DNA of 64,000 nt from Hypomyces perniciosus (lineage: Eukaryota; Ascomycota; Sordariomycetes; Hypocreales; Hypocreaceae), in the NCBI GenBank assembly GCA_008477525.1, contig SPDT01000006.1:2445501-2509500 (forward strand). The letters run 5' to 3'. Positions 1-10,100 of this stretch are shown in pieces. The number at the start of each line of letters is the position of its first letter. Position 1 is the first letter of the stretch. The position numbers were made by a program, and so were the translations under genes. The notes under the pieces are model-generated. The model had not been told where the DNA came from, made no database searches, and was given only the letters and a program-made list of their open reading frames with translations.

Positions 1-1009
1 ACCTTGACTGGTCGGGCCTGAGGTGCATCGTACTGAGCGGGATTGCCCTGTAGCTGCATCAAACTGCTGTTCTTGGCATTCTTCTCCTCCTCTCCCTTGA
101 TGTAGCCATCCTCCCCGACCTGAGGGATGTGGAACCAGCCACTGACTGCCATGCGAACGCGGCCGCCCTCCTTCTCTTGCTGCTCCTTGGTGGCGGCGTG
201 GTACACCTCTTCGACGTCGTGGAAGCTCTCGCCAGGCTGCACGGCGAAGAAGCTAAGCTGGTTCCAGGCAGGCGGAATGACTTTGACAACATCTGGGAGA
301 GGTGTCTTGGCGATCTGGCCATCTTTGTTCTTGGTTTCCTTCACGGGGAATAGGCGCAGAGCGCCACCCCATTCGGGCTTCCAAGGGTTGTCCGGATCAG
401 TTAGGTACAGGATGTAGCTGACTCGCCGACTGCCAATGACGTCGTCGTGGCAGAGGAGATAGCAACCAGGCGTATAGACGTTGATGGCCATATCAGTCTT
501 CCTGCCGCTCAAGGGACCACAGCCCGTGATGGTCGCAACGTATTTTCTGAAAGCCTCGGAGTAGATGGCATCTCGAAGCGCCAGCAGCGACGGGAGCTTG
601 GCAAGGGACTCGTCGTCTAGGCCGTCCAGGTTGGCAAGGTCTCCGGACTGGTGGATCTTGTAGATGTCGGTCTCCTTGGGAGTAAACTGAACATTGCTTC
701 GGATTTCGTCGCGAACCGATCGGAGGAGCTTGTCGTCTACCAACTCCTGGATGACGGTATGCTTGTAGGGCGAAGACTTTGCATAGTCGTCGGTATATGA
801 TTTCAGAACCGAAGCGTCGAACAATCCCTTGCGAAAGCGCTTCTTCGCTTCCTCGGGACTCAAAGCTAGAGCTGTCATGAGCAGCTTGGTCGAGGTGGAG
901 GGGGACAGAGAGGGGGACAGAGAGGGGAGCTTGAGGAGAGCATACAAGTCTTGGGCTTCTTGCTTTTGGCTTTCTTGCCGTCCGAATGGCTTTCTGACTT
1001 TCTCTTCAT
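1..1009 (-). CDS. ofd1: Prolyl 3,4-dihydroxylase Ofd1/Tpa1-like (C-terminus off the left edge)
   Basis: 2-oxoglutarate/Fe(II) oxygenase of the Tpa1/Ofd1 family, which hydroxylates ribosomal protein uS12; in yeasts it also links oxygen to sterol signalling and translation termination. Exon 1 (1009-946) encodes a Lys/Ser-rich start that looks like a nuclear localisation signal (residues 1-21). A 74-nt intron (945-872, GTATGC..CAG) splits a Ser codon, and exon 2 runs from 871 off the window. Visible hallmarks are TDIYKIHQSGDLANLD (about 89-104), the iron ligands in CHDDV (His163, Asp165), the third ligand in GESFHDVEEV (about His239), and the 2-oxoglutarate-binding Arg in RMAVSGWFH. Only the N-terminal catalytic half is present; the C-terminal degenerate domain is outside the window. 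The intron carries a duplicated run of about 14 bp (GAGGGGGACAGA, near 899-926). Family call is firm; the substrate is inferred from the family. Confidence 0.9.
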
Positions 1010-1680
1010 TGTGCAGGCGACCAATTGACCGTACCTTGAAGAAGAGAGTCTTGTGGGTGAATAGTGAAGAAACGCCGAGATCAGCCGATGGCGCGCATCT
1101 TCAACTTTTTTTCTTAGCGCAGCTCGGGTGCTGTGCAGAACCCACACAGACCCCTGTAGATTGCCTGATACAGGCCTCTCCCAGCTCCATCGCATCCGCA
1201 TCGTACCATCTGATCTGATAATCAAAGCTCACCAACGGGTTGTCTATGTATATCCATCTGAGGCTTTTCGACGACCAATTGCAACAGATATCATTGAGAA
1301 TGCAATGGATCTCGAAACAGGGGCGTGCAACGATGATACAAGCGTCAGACATCAGCATACTAACATTGGTAGGTACCTAACCTATATGCATTGCATAGAC
1401 GCCGTCATTTCAGCTTCACCTATCTGTCCTACCAATCCAGAGCCAATAGATGGTTCAGAGCCTCAAGAGCGTCTGCATTTGCGATGCATCTCGCGCCTAG
1501 ACGCCGGTTTGGCATTGGCCCATGCTACTGTGAAATGGGGAATTTCACTTGCCGTGAATCACCATGTCTTGATATCTACTCTTCCCTGTCTGTAATGACT
1601 CTGAACCCTCTCTTATATCAGCTCGTCAGATCACTTTTGTACATCATCAAACAATCATTCATCGCCACTTTTGAAAATAT
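1010..1680. other. Gene-free stretch upstream of the Ofd1-like gene
   Basis: I see no supportable coding region or RNA gene here. It holds the promoter of the minus-strand hydroxylase gene and ends where the aminotransferase relic begins. Open frames in it are short, overlap on both strands and lack recognisable motifs. Confidence 0.5.
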
Positions 1681-2296
1681 GGCCATTGAGGATCACGAAA
1701 AGTCCATCCGCACAAGGTTCCCTGGCCACGTACATAAACACCCATGTCGATGAGATTGTCTTTGGGGCCTCCACGACCCAGCTATTCCGCAACCTATCTT
1801 ATGACCTCCAGTTTAGACCGGGCGACGAAATAGTCGTCTCTGCTATTGATGTAATGAGGCGGATATTGCCCCTTGGGTGGACTTGGCTGAGAGACAAAAC
1901 CTCTTTCTCAAGTGGTGGCAGCCTGCTCCTAGCACGAACCCGCAACTCCTTCCAGAGGATTTGCAAGGCCCTCTTGTCTTCCAAAACGAGGCTGGTTAGT
2001 TGTACCAACGCTAGCAATATCTTATGAACTATCACAGATGTTCGGGCTATTGCAGATGTGGCACACAGTGTCAGCGCCTTGATCTGTGTCGATGGCGCCG
2101 CATACGCACCTCATCGGCCCATCAACGTCAAGGAGCTAGGTCCAGATGGGGTTTTGAGAGTGAGTATGGCTGACTATAATATATGTAAGTTGGCCATTGA
2201 CGGAAGCTACAAGACTTGGCGACTAACTTCTAACAAGCGGATGAAATCAATGGCTTCATCAGGGTGTTGGGGGAGGTCATCGAAGAATGTGAATAA
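1681..2296 (+). pseudogene. Relic of a PLP-dependent class V aminotransferase (cysteine desulfurase-like)
   Basis: Ordered fragments of one class V aminotransferase lie on the plus strand in several frames. They are an N-terminal scrap (SIRTRFPG near 1710), INTHVDEIVFGASTTQLF (about 1736-1790) with RPGDEIVVSAID, then after a frameshift near 1848 DIAPWVDLAERQNL and LLPEDLQ, then after another shift near 1970 LLSSKTRLVSCTNASNIL. An in-frame TGA (about 2026) stands where family members have Gly, followed by TDVRAIADVAHS and CVDGAAYAPHRPINV. The text then jumps straight to a C-terminal piece (DGVLRVSMADYN, and after an intron-like gap DEINGFIRVLGEVI) ending at TAA 2294-2296. The central part that carries the PLP-binding lysine is deleted, as is most of the N-terminal third. 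It cannot make an enzyme. The family assignment comes from remembered motifs of the cysteine desulfurase-like group. Confidence 0.82.
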
Positions 2297-2412
2297 AATA
2301 CCGTTAAAATAACCGAGACGGCAAGATGCCGTATGTGAATATGAATAAACACGGCTCTCTACATTTAGATTTACACACAATTCAAGTAGATGATGTATCA
2401 TTCTCCGTTTAC

Positions 2413-3277
2413 TTACAACTTACCAGCTCTCGCATCAACAGACTTCCGGAGCAGGGAGATGACTTCAGCAGGATCCTTGGCACCAAAGACTGCACTGCCT
2501 GCCACGATGACATTGGCACCAGCATCTGCAGCCTGGTCAATGGTACCGGGTCCGAGTCCGCCATCCACTTCAATGTTGAGCTCGGGGTATCTCTTTCGTA
2601 GTTCCTGGACCTTGGGTAGCTCAGAGGCCATGAACTTCTGTCCGCCAAAACCAGGGTATACCGTCATGACCAGAACCATCTGCGATCCCACGCCGTCAGT
2701 CCCACTCTCTGAATACTCCTATAGCAACTTACATCAGGCCTCTCCTTGGGGTCGGAGGTTTCCAAAATATCCCACAGAACATCGACCGAAGTGTCCGGCT
2801 TGATAGCAATGCCCGCCAGCAGACCGCAGTCGTGGATGTATCGGATCAGCTCCTTCGGGTTCGTCTTCTCATCGGTCGTCTCCTCAGGGCTCTCAGCAGC
2901 ACTGGAGAACGCAGCCTCGTAGTGGAAACAGTAGAGATCGCAGCCAGCCTTTTGGAATTCCTTGACCCATTTCTTGGGCTCGGCAATCATCATGTGGCAG
3001 TCAAAGGTGCCTCGACCGGCGGGCTGCGCGGGCTTCTCGACGTGTGGTCTGACCTTGGCTACGACTGGCGCGCCAAACGTGATGTTGGGAACAAAGTGGC
3101 CGTCCCTTGTGTTTCCTGTTAGTCGAAGGGGTCTACCAGAGCAATCCAATGGCACACCAACATGATGTCGACGTGCAGCCAGTCGGCACCTTGCTCTATG
3201 GTGCGAGCGCACTCCGCGCCGAGCTGGGCAAAGTCGGCGGACAGAATTGAAGGCGCAATGAGTGTTTTGGGCGCCAT
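2413..3277 (-). CDS. rpe1: Ribulose-phosphate 3-epimerase
   Basis: Interconverts ribulose 5-phosphate and xylulose 5-phosphate in the cytosolic pentose phosphate pathway. Three exons (3277-3162, 3105-2733, 2679-2413) joined across introns of 56 and 53 nt give 251 residues, the usual size. The start [16 protein letters not shown] is the canonical N-terminus. [16 protein letters not shown] carries the metal-binding His and the catalytic Asp. FDCHMMI, the loop [12 protein letters not shown], and [11 protein letters not shown] with the second catalytic Asp complete the TIM barrel. Restoring MDGHF requires the donor GTTGGT, which fits the conserved protein exactly. The final codons GCTGGTAAGTTGTAA contain a perfect donor sequence, so an alternative 3' exon downstream cannot be excluded. 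The next minus-strand gene upstream is the CFEM gene. Confidence 0.95.
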
Positions 3278-3920
3278 TTTGGGTCGATCTGATGGGAAGT
3301 CTATGCAGGAAGGGTGTCTGTGAAGGAGATACAAATCGTCTAGACGGTACTCCGTATGTGGTGGTGATGGAGTGTTGAAGTGATGTCAGCGGGGTTTTTT
3401 GCTATGGTGGGGAAGATGATCGATCCAACGAATCCATCACCACCCCACCATCTTTATAATCCTCGAGACCCATGTAGGCAATCAAGATGAATCTGCCCTT
3501 TTATACCATCCATGAAAATGCTTGGTATTATTCTGAGAACATGGATTGATTTCTCGCGATTAGGCAGTTTGGAGACGTGGCTCTGCGTCGGAAGTGCAAG
3601 CGTCCGTGTCCCAATTGGGGTCGGGAAACAATAGTTATAAGCGGTTGTCTGCATATAAAGGGAACTAGAGTATGAAGACAAGAGATCCATTGATACTTGT
3701 AAAATGATAGAATTAAGGTGTGGCATCTCAATAATTGTAGCTTGATGGAAGGTACTCCTTGCCTTATAGATAGCTAGGACATCCACAATACTAAACTAGT
3801 ATCCCTTCCATATTCGAACAAAACGTGCTGCCACGCGCGGCAAACACTCTGAAAACAATTCAGATCGCTGTCTCCTCCCTCCCACTCGTCGCTAATGTAC
3901 ACACACATAAGTCCGATACT
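3278..3920. other. Intergenic region: epimerase promoter and CFEM 3' end
   Basis: No coding potential I can support. The stretch holds the promoter and leader of the epimerase gene and the 3' flank of the CFEM gene, both on the minus strand. Confidence 0.5.
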
Positions 3921-4522
3921 CTACAGAACAGCCAGCACAGCCAGGGCAGCACCCATCAGGCCACTGGCACCGCTCAGTCCAGGCGCAGCATTGGTTGTAG
4001 TGGACCTGGCAGAGGCGCTCGTCTGAGTTCCCGCAGAGGCCTGGGTTCCAGTAGGAGCCAAAGTAGACGACCCAGTAGAGCCAGACGCCTGTTTGCAGGT
4101 GACCGTGTCGGGAGTGGCGACGCCCTGAGCTGAGCAGATCTGCTTGGCGTACTCGACAGCAGCCTCCTGACCGGCTTTATCACACGCGTTGGTGAGGCAG
4201 CACGCGATGCTGTTGATGAAGTCTTGGTTCTTGCAGATGCAGGAGACGTCGAGCTGCGCACAACCGGCGATTTCAGATCCGGACGTAAACTTGTTAACAC
4301 ATGGTCTCTGCGGATGACGACGCGTGTTGGTTAGCTCGCTGATACTACGAGTACTACTAGTACCCCTAGAGAATGGCATCATATCATGGCCCATAGTCCA
4401 GGGGGTAGACGTGGAGACGCGGACGGGCATGGGGAACTCACAGCGCACGAGGGCACGCCATCGCTCGTCTGGGCAGCGCCGAGGACGGCGACAAAGGCCA
4501 GTGAAAAGATGGAGCTCTTCAT
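3921..4522 (-). CDS. CFEM-domain, GPI-anchored cell-surface protein
   Basis: Small secreted cell-wall protein of 155 residues. Exon 1 (4522-4442) encodes a signal peptide (MKSSIFSLAFVAVLGAAQT) and the first CFEM cysteine. A 134-nt intron (4441-4308, with a GCTAAC branch site) follows, then exon 2 (4307-3921). The cysteine pattern fits CFEM: VPSCA, RPCV, GCAQLDVSCIC, IACCLTNAC, AKQIC, with Asp in QLDVSC where CFEM proteins of the Rbt5/Csa2 group bind haem iron. A Ser/Thr/Ala-rich stalk follows, and the C-terminus (GLSGASGLMGAALAVLAVL) looks like a GPI-attachment signal. Family members serve in haem/iron uptake, wall structure or host contact; which role applies here is not visible. The ATG directly precedes the signal peptide. 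Confidence 0.9.
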
Positions 4523-5853
4523 GATGGGCAGTGGCGGAGTCTCCGAGCAATCGGGCGGTCTTTCGCGGGTTTAGGATCAGTTCGTGTTTGCTTGTACGAG
4601 TATACTCCGGAGAAGGACGACCTTTTGCGGGCGCAGGTGGAACTGGACAGCGGGAACTTGAGCAGATTAGAGCTTGGCGCAAGGGAGAGCTTTTGTTAAT
4701 TCAACTGAGGACTCCGCCCGGAGAAGCTAAAGATCCGACATGCCGTTTACCCGGTTTTGCTGAAGATGTCAGTGTCAGGGGCAACCAACTCGAGTCAGGC
4801 ATAACAGTAAAAAACGGCTCTGCTTACTCAACTATTCTCTATGGCAGGACGACGGAATACTCTGTACGGAGCAGGGGCACCGTGCTCCGTACGGAGTGCA
4901 GATATCCGGAATACGAGAAATATGTGCTCTGCTGTACTTCGTAAGTCTACTCCATATTAAATCCAACAAACTTTTGGGTATTCCGAGACATTCATTCATA
5001 TGACTACTCCCCCATACTGCCATCGAGGTCGCAGTCGGTATCATTACGGGTAATACTGCATCCTGCAGACACCGTTGGATAAAATACGAAGTGGTTTGCT
5101 TTGTTCGTGAGGGAAAAGCCCACGACTCCACGCGGAGATATCTTGATGCTGCCTAGCTACGTTTTTCGAAGCAGTGCGCCTTTCTCATGGCATGTGATAA
5201 TGAACTACTACCCCGTACTTGAATCAATAACGTGCCTTGGCATGTGGGAACTCAAAATCCATCAATCAGCAGAAACCCCATTTGTGAACTCTTTGTTCGT
5301 ATTTTCCCCAGATTTCTCCCCATCCATAGGGAGTGCGAAGAAATAACAACACCCCCAATCACAAGCTTGAAAAGATGTTGAACAGCAAAACCAGCTCAAC
5401 ATTGGTACCAAGACACGTCTGCAACTCTTTGTCAGACAGTTTTGTCAAGATATCCACTCATCTGCTTCTGTCAACTCTCCGGTGCTAGCTGGAATCCGAG
5501 AGTAGTGCGTAGGGTGGTATTAATCAAACAGTCGTTGGCCAGTGGGTACAGTCTAAGTGATGTGTTCATAGTAGTATGTAACTCGGGTTCTGCAATCCTG
5601 TGCCTCAATTCCGTTGGTAACCGTTTTTTTTTGCAGTACCTTGAGGCATTTTGGCTATAATGGATGGAAACGCTAGAGGGAACGGACCAGACGATTCTCG
5701 CGCTGATTTCACATGCCAAACACTAGGAAACCCGGGTGTTATTCTAGAGCAAGCGTTAATGATTGATCCTCTAGGTGTGCCCGCTGTATCCCGTTCTGCA
5801 TCGCATTTTCTATTGCTGAGATCCGTCATGTACTGTAGCCGTCTCTCATTCGA
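4523..5853. other. Gene-free stretch between CFEM and PP2A methylesterase genes
   Basis: Contains the CFEM promoter (both flanking genes are on the minus strand) and the 3' flank of the methylesterase gene. It contains a perfect inverted repeat at 4864-4892, listed separately. No gene recognised; the short open frames have no family features. Confidence 0.5.
4864..4892. repeat. Perfect 10-bp inverted repeat (hairpin) with CGG cores
   Basis: GTACGGAGCA at 4864-4873 is the exact reverse complement of TGCTCCGTAC at 4883-4892, with a 9-nt spacer. The arms contain CGG/CCG triplets, the core that Zn2Cys6 factors recognise. It lies about 340 bp upstream of the CFEM start codon. Whether it is a protein-binding site or a slippage product is not decidable from sequence. 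Confidence 0.7.
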
Positions 5854-7185
5854 CTACACCTTCTTGCCCTGCTTTAACAGATCCGATACTTTTGGCGGGA
5901 GCACTAACGCGCTCCTATCGTTCCGCCGGTAGAAGTCTACAAGAGTCAAAGCCGTCTGCTCTGGTATGTCTTCGTGGATAAAGTGGCCAGCCTCTGGGAA
6001 GACTTGAAGAGCGTATTTCCCTGTTCCACAACATTGATAAGTTCCTTTCTCTTGAAGCTGTCAAACAGACAGACAGTAACATAGTAGCGCAGTGACTTTA
6101 CCTTGCATTTGCCCAATCATCAATTCTGTGTCAAGCCGATCTGTACCGGCCAGCAACAGCAGTTTGCCACCTCGTGCCCCCAAGAACTTCTTGCTCAAAC
6201 CCACAAACCAGTCTTCCCAAAAGGGCTGTGTGGCAGCGAGGTTGGTCCTCCATCTCCATGGCCGGGATGCATCTGCCTTGTCGTCCCACACAAGTAACGC
6301 CGGCACCGAGGTTCTGGCCGAGACAGAGTTTCGCACTGTCCGTGTCCGGATGTGCCAGTCAATGCTGGACTCGACCGAGGTAAACCCTCCCGGCCGTGTA
6401 GATAGGTACGTCTGCATGCTCTGGAGTGCGTCCATAGCAGAGCCTTCAACCACATCCAAAACGGCGTAGCCTAGTAAGGATGATCCCAGTTGTCCCGTCG
6501 TGGCAAGGTCCGTGACTACGGCACCGCCGAGTGAGTGACCTACAAGTACGGTGGGCGGGAGCTCCGGCCAGCCCATCTGTGTCTTGGTGGCCTGGATCAT
6601 GGCAAACATGTCTGCCGATAAGGTCTCGAGCCGCAAATCCGGTGCCACGTTCTCGGGCCCCGTAGTTGAGCCATGACCTCTGCAGTCGATGGCTAGCATC
6701 CCCGCAGAAGGAAGCCGTTTCCTAATCTCCGAACTTACCACGGCAAAGGACAATCCCGAGGAGCCGGCACCATGATGCATCACATAGAGGGGCCCTTTAC
6801 CAACTGGCGAGTTTAGGTAGACATGATACGTCACCTCCGGGTTCGCATCGGATTTAAGGTAGAGCTCTCGCTCAAAGTAAGTCGTCCACGGAATCTGCTC
6901 CAGGGTCCTGCCCCTTGCAACACTGCATATCGTCAGTCCGATAGCCAATAAGGTTTTGAACGACTCATCCTGGTTTCATTACCCTTGAGGGCGGGCAAAT
7001 AATTTTTGGCTCGGCGTTGGGATAACCGTGCCCGTTGATGATACTGAAGAGGCCGAGGACGAGTCGTCATCTATGACTTCTGGAAGATCCGGCACCTGGT
7101 CTCCTTGAGCCTCATCCAACTCGTCAAATGGCGTAGAGGGGATGTCCAGCTTATATTTTGCCCAGGCTCGCTGTAGATCGCTCAT
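5854..7185 (-). CDS. ppe1: Protein phosphatase methylesterase 1 (PP2A demethylating)
   Basis: Alpha/beta-hydrolase that removes the C-terminal methyl ester from the PP2A catalytic subunit and thereby controls holoenzyme assembly. Three exons (7185-6983, 6922-6102, 6020-5854) with introns of 60 and 81 nt give 396 residues. The N-terminus is acidic and Ser-rich, followed by ARPQGVARGRTLEQIPW, typical of the family. Visible motifs are the oxyanion-hole region MHHGAGSSGLSF, DCRGHG, the nucleophile elbow GHSLGGAV (catalytic Ser), the acid in LLAGTDRLDTELMIGQMQGK, and the catalytic His in FPEAGHFIHED. The last exon, starting KYALQVFPEAGHF, is found only by splicing at AACAG/GG. The full catalytic triad is present, so the protein should be active. 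Its upstream side faces the 10.5-kb gene-free block. Confidence 0.95.
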
Positions 7186-10100
7186 GATGGCCCATATACC
7201 GGGGCCTAGGACAGCAAGCAGAGTGCCAACCCACTAAGCCATTCGCCAATGCGGAGTCTGAATGATTTTGCGGAGACGGGACTGCTTCGCGCTCGATTCA
7301 GCTAGAGGCTTCTTCTTTTCATATACCCGAAAGGCATAACACTGATTCTGGTCAAGTGGCAAGCGACTCAATGGTGCTGATCTTGTTTGTAGCGGGTAAA
7401 ATCATGATGCGGTTGCGGATAATCTGTCACAGTAGCACTAAGACTTGAGAAGTGGGGTTGGCGACGCACTGTGGACTATACGAGGCCATGTGAAGACGAC
7501 AGTGTGAATTCGCTCTCACGAACTATATCTCAACTACTAGTTGCGGATTACTGTGGATTGAGAAAATCTATTCGGTAGATTTGCAGTCTCTATCTCCAGT
7601 CATTTCGGAGAGGTTCACATACTGTTTCTACACGGCCCCCACATAACTATATATCTGAGGGTTTTGATTACACCCCACTCAGTCCGTTCTCATGGTCTTG
7701 GCAATTTCACCTACAGGTCATACCCCAATCCAATCCCATATTGTCCAAGGATATCGCTTGTCTTCACTTGAGTCCTTAGTAGTATTGGCAATTGTCTTTT
7801 CAAAGAATTCCAGCCATGGTTGTAACTTGTATGAAATACGGAGTACAGGTCCGTCGTATGGTACAGGCTAAGTTTCAAAACCGATACTTCGTATTGAGAC
7901 AAGGTCTTTGAAATACGTTGCAAGGGGCGGGTGGGTGATCAGTAATTTATAGCCCCCAACCCAAACCCTTGGAAACACGGCTCCTCCGTGGCTATGCTAT
8001 GCTTGTTTTGAGTTGCTTATCCTGCGCAATCCGCCCTATTGATTTTGTAGGGGACATGACTCCCTTGATGAAGTATTCATATTCTCCATTGTATGGACAA
8101 CTCCTGTGCTAGGTATGTGGACATTCATTCATAGTACGGTAGTAGACTGTTACTCTTGCTCCAAATTACCGCCAAGACCGGTAGAGGAGGGTAGCACTCA
8201 GAACCCACTTTTTACTGTGATACGAGTATCCTATGATTGTGAACGCTTCGAGTGATACACAACAGGGCCGGATTGAAGTAGATTTCTCTCGGATGGTTTT
8301 GATTTCTTACCTTCTACATCTTCATTTGGCATCTTTTAGCACCTTGATAGATAACAGTTCTCCACTATCGGGGGTCGGTAGAGCTGAATCTGGTTTGACG
8401 TAAGAGTTCACCTCTCGTCTTGTTTTCAGACAGCCACCTGCAGAATACCCGGTTCATATAGTTCACACATTATAGCCCCCCTGTACTATGTATGTACGAT
8501 TAACGATTTTCTTGGATAATAATTACTAAATGTCTCAATCTTTATTTTAGAACTCATGTCTTATCGTTCAGGAAATGCGGTCGCAAAGATGCAGACGCAC
8601 TTGCTATTGGTCTTTCTAACTGTGGAGTTATGGATGCGTCTCAACTTGATACCGCCTCTCAAACCACTCTATCGGGGAGTCTCGGTGATATTACTGTTCT
8701 TTTGGTATTGTAGGGCCATTAACCCAGCAACACTCTCGATTCTAACATTCTTCAAGCGTTCGTAGTGAGAACTAAGATCCATCTTACTTTCCCGTCGATA
8801 ATCGTGGGGTCAGTCTGATAGTAGACGTTCGCCTACTCAAAAGGCATTATGGAGGTAAATAGCCCGTAGTATCCTCACCCCTGTGAAAAGTTTATGTACG
8901 GGGAGGGAGTGCAGAACCACCCACAGAGATGGGGTGCTCCACGTCCCAGAGAAACTACTTACACTTCCCAGGACGTGATTGGCCTTTTCATGTTGTTTCT
9001 GGATCTCCCAAGGTCGACCAAGAGTCACATGTGACAACATAGATAGCAAATCTTTCTTTAGTTTCCCCCTTCCTCTGTGGATTGTAGCCTTACAAGGCAC
9101 CTTTGTTCCACTTGTCCACAAATGCCCCTCTCTGGGGCACTCACATGTATGTATCTACTTCCCGAGTCCGAAAGCGTAGGGCTGCTTGATCACGAAATTC
9201 TAGGGCTTACTAGTGGCAAGTCTCTTGTTGGGCAGTAGTATCTGTGCCAGCGGCAATTACTGGGTTCCGGCCTCGATAGCGGGTCATCAACGGCTTTCTC
9301 ATACGTCCATTCGTGCCACGAGACGAAAAAGAACGAAGCTTTCGTTAGCATGTTATTCACATGCATTAGTCAAAGAAAACAGAAGCCTGATTAAGCACCC
9401 CCGTGCCGTTCTGCCGTGTGATACACGACATATTGAGGTTTATTTGGGGGCAAACCCAAGTTCCATCTCAATCCCCCAGAGACATGAGCGCATCACGACA
9501 GCAAGACCGTATCCAAAAACCGTATCCGAAAACCGTTTGTGGGGAATGCCGTTGACAGATTGTGTTAAGTAAGATGAACCAACACGGTCGTGATAAGTCA
9601 ACAAACCTGAATCAAACAAGGCCTATCTTTGTCGACGTCGAACTGCTTCGGCCGTCGTCTCCTCCGACGCTTTCGGGAGATTGATACGAGTACGTTACAT
9701 GCCGGGGGGGGGGAAAGGCCCATTCATTCGTGGGAAAATTCAAGGCGTTTCGTGGCTGATTCGCAGGCAGCTGAACACGTACATAAAACGTGAGTCAGGA
9801 AAAAGAAAAGAAACCGTTTTCCTTCTTCCTTTTCAAGTTCGAACTCCCGTGAGGCGCTGATTTTGGATTTTGAACTTTTGCTCACCGCATAGGCCCACTA
9901 AGAATTTGCAGAAATGTCTTGGAAATAGTGGCTTTCGTCTAGCTTCGGCCTTGACGGAGACTAGCAACTTAGTACTAGCACTATAAAAGTTGCAGATCGT
10001 CAGGAATGGGATGCCATGCCTTGCTGACTGGGTGGGGCGTTGAACCAGAACGAACACGATCTAAATACTATCTAGGTAGTAGTACGTATATAGGGTACGA

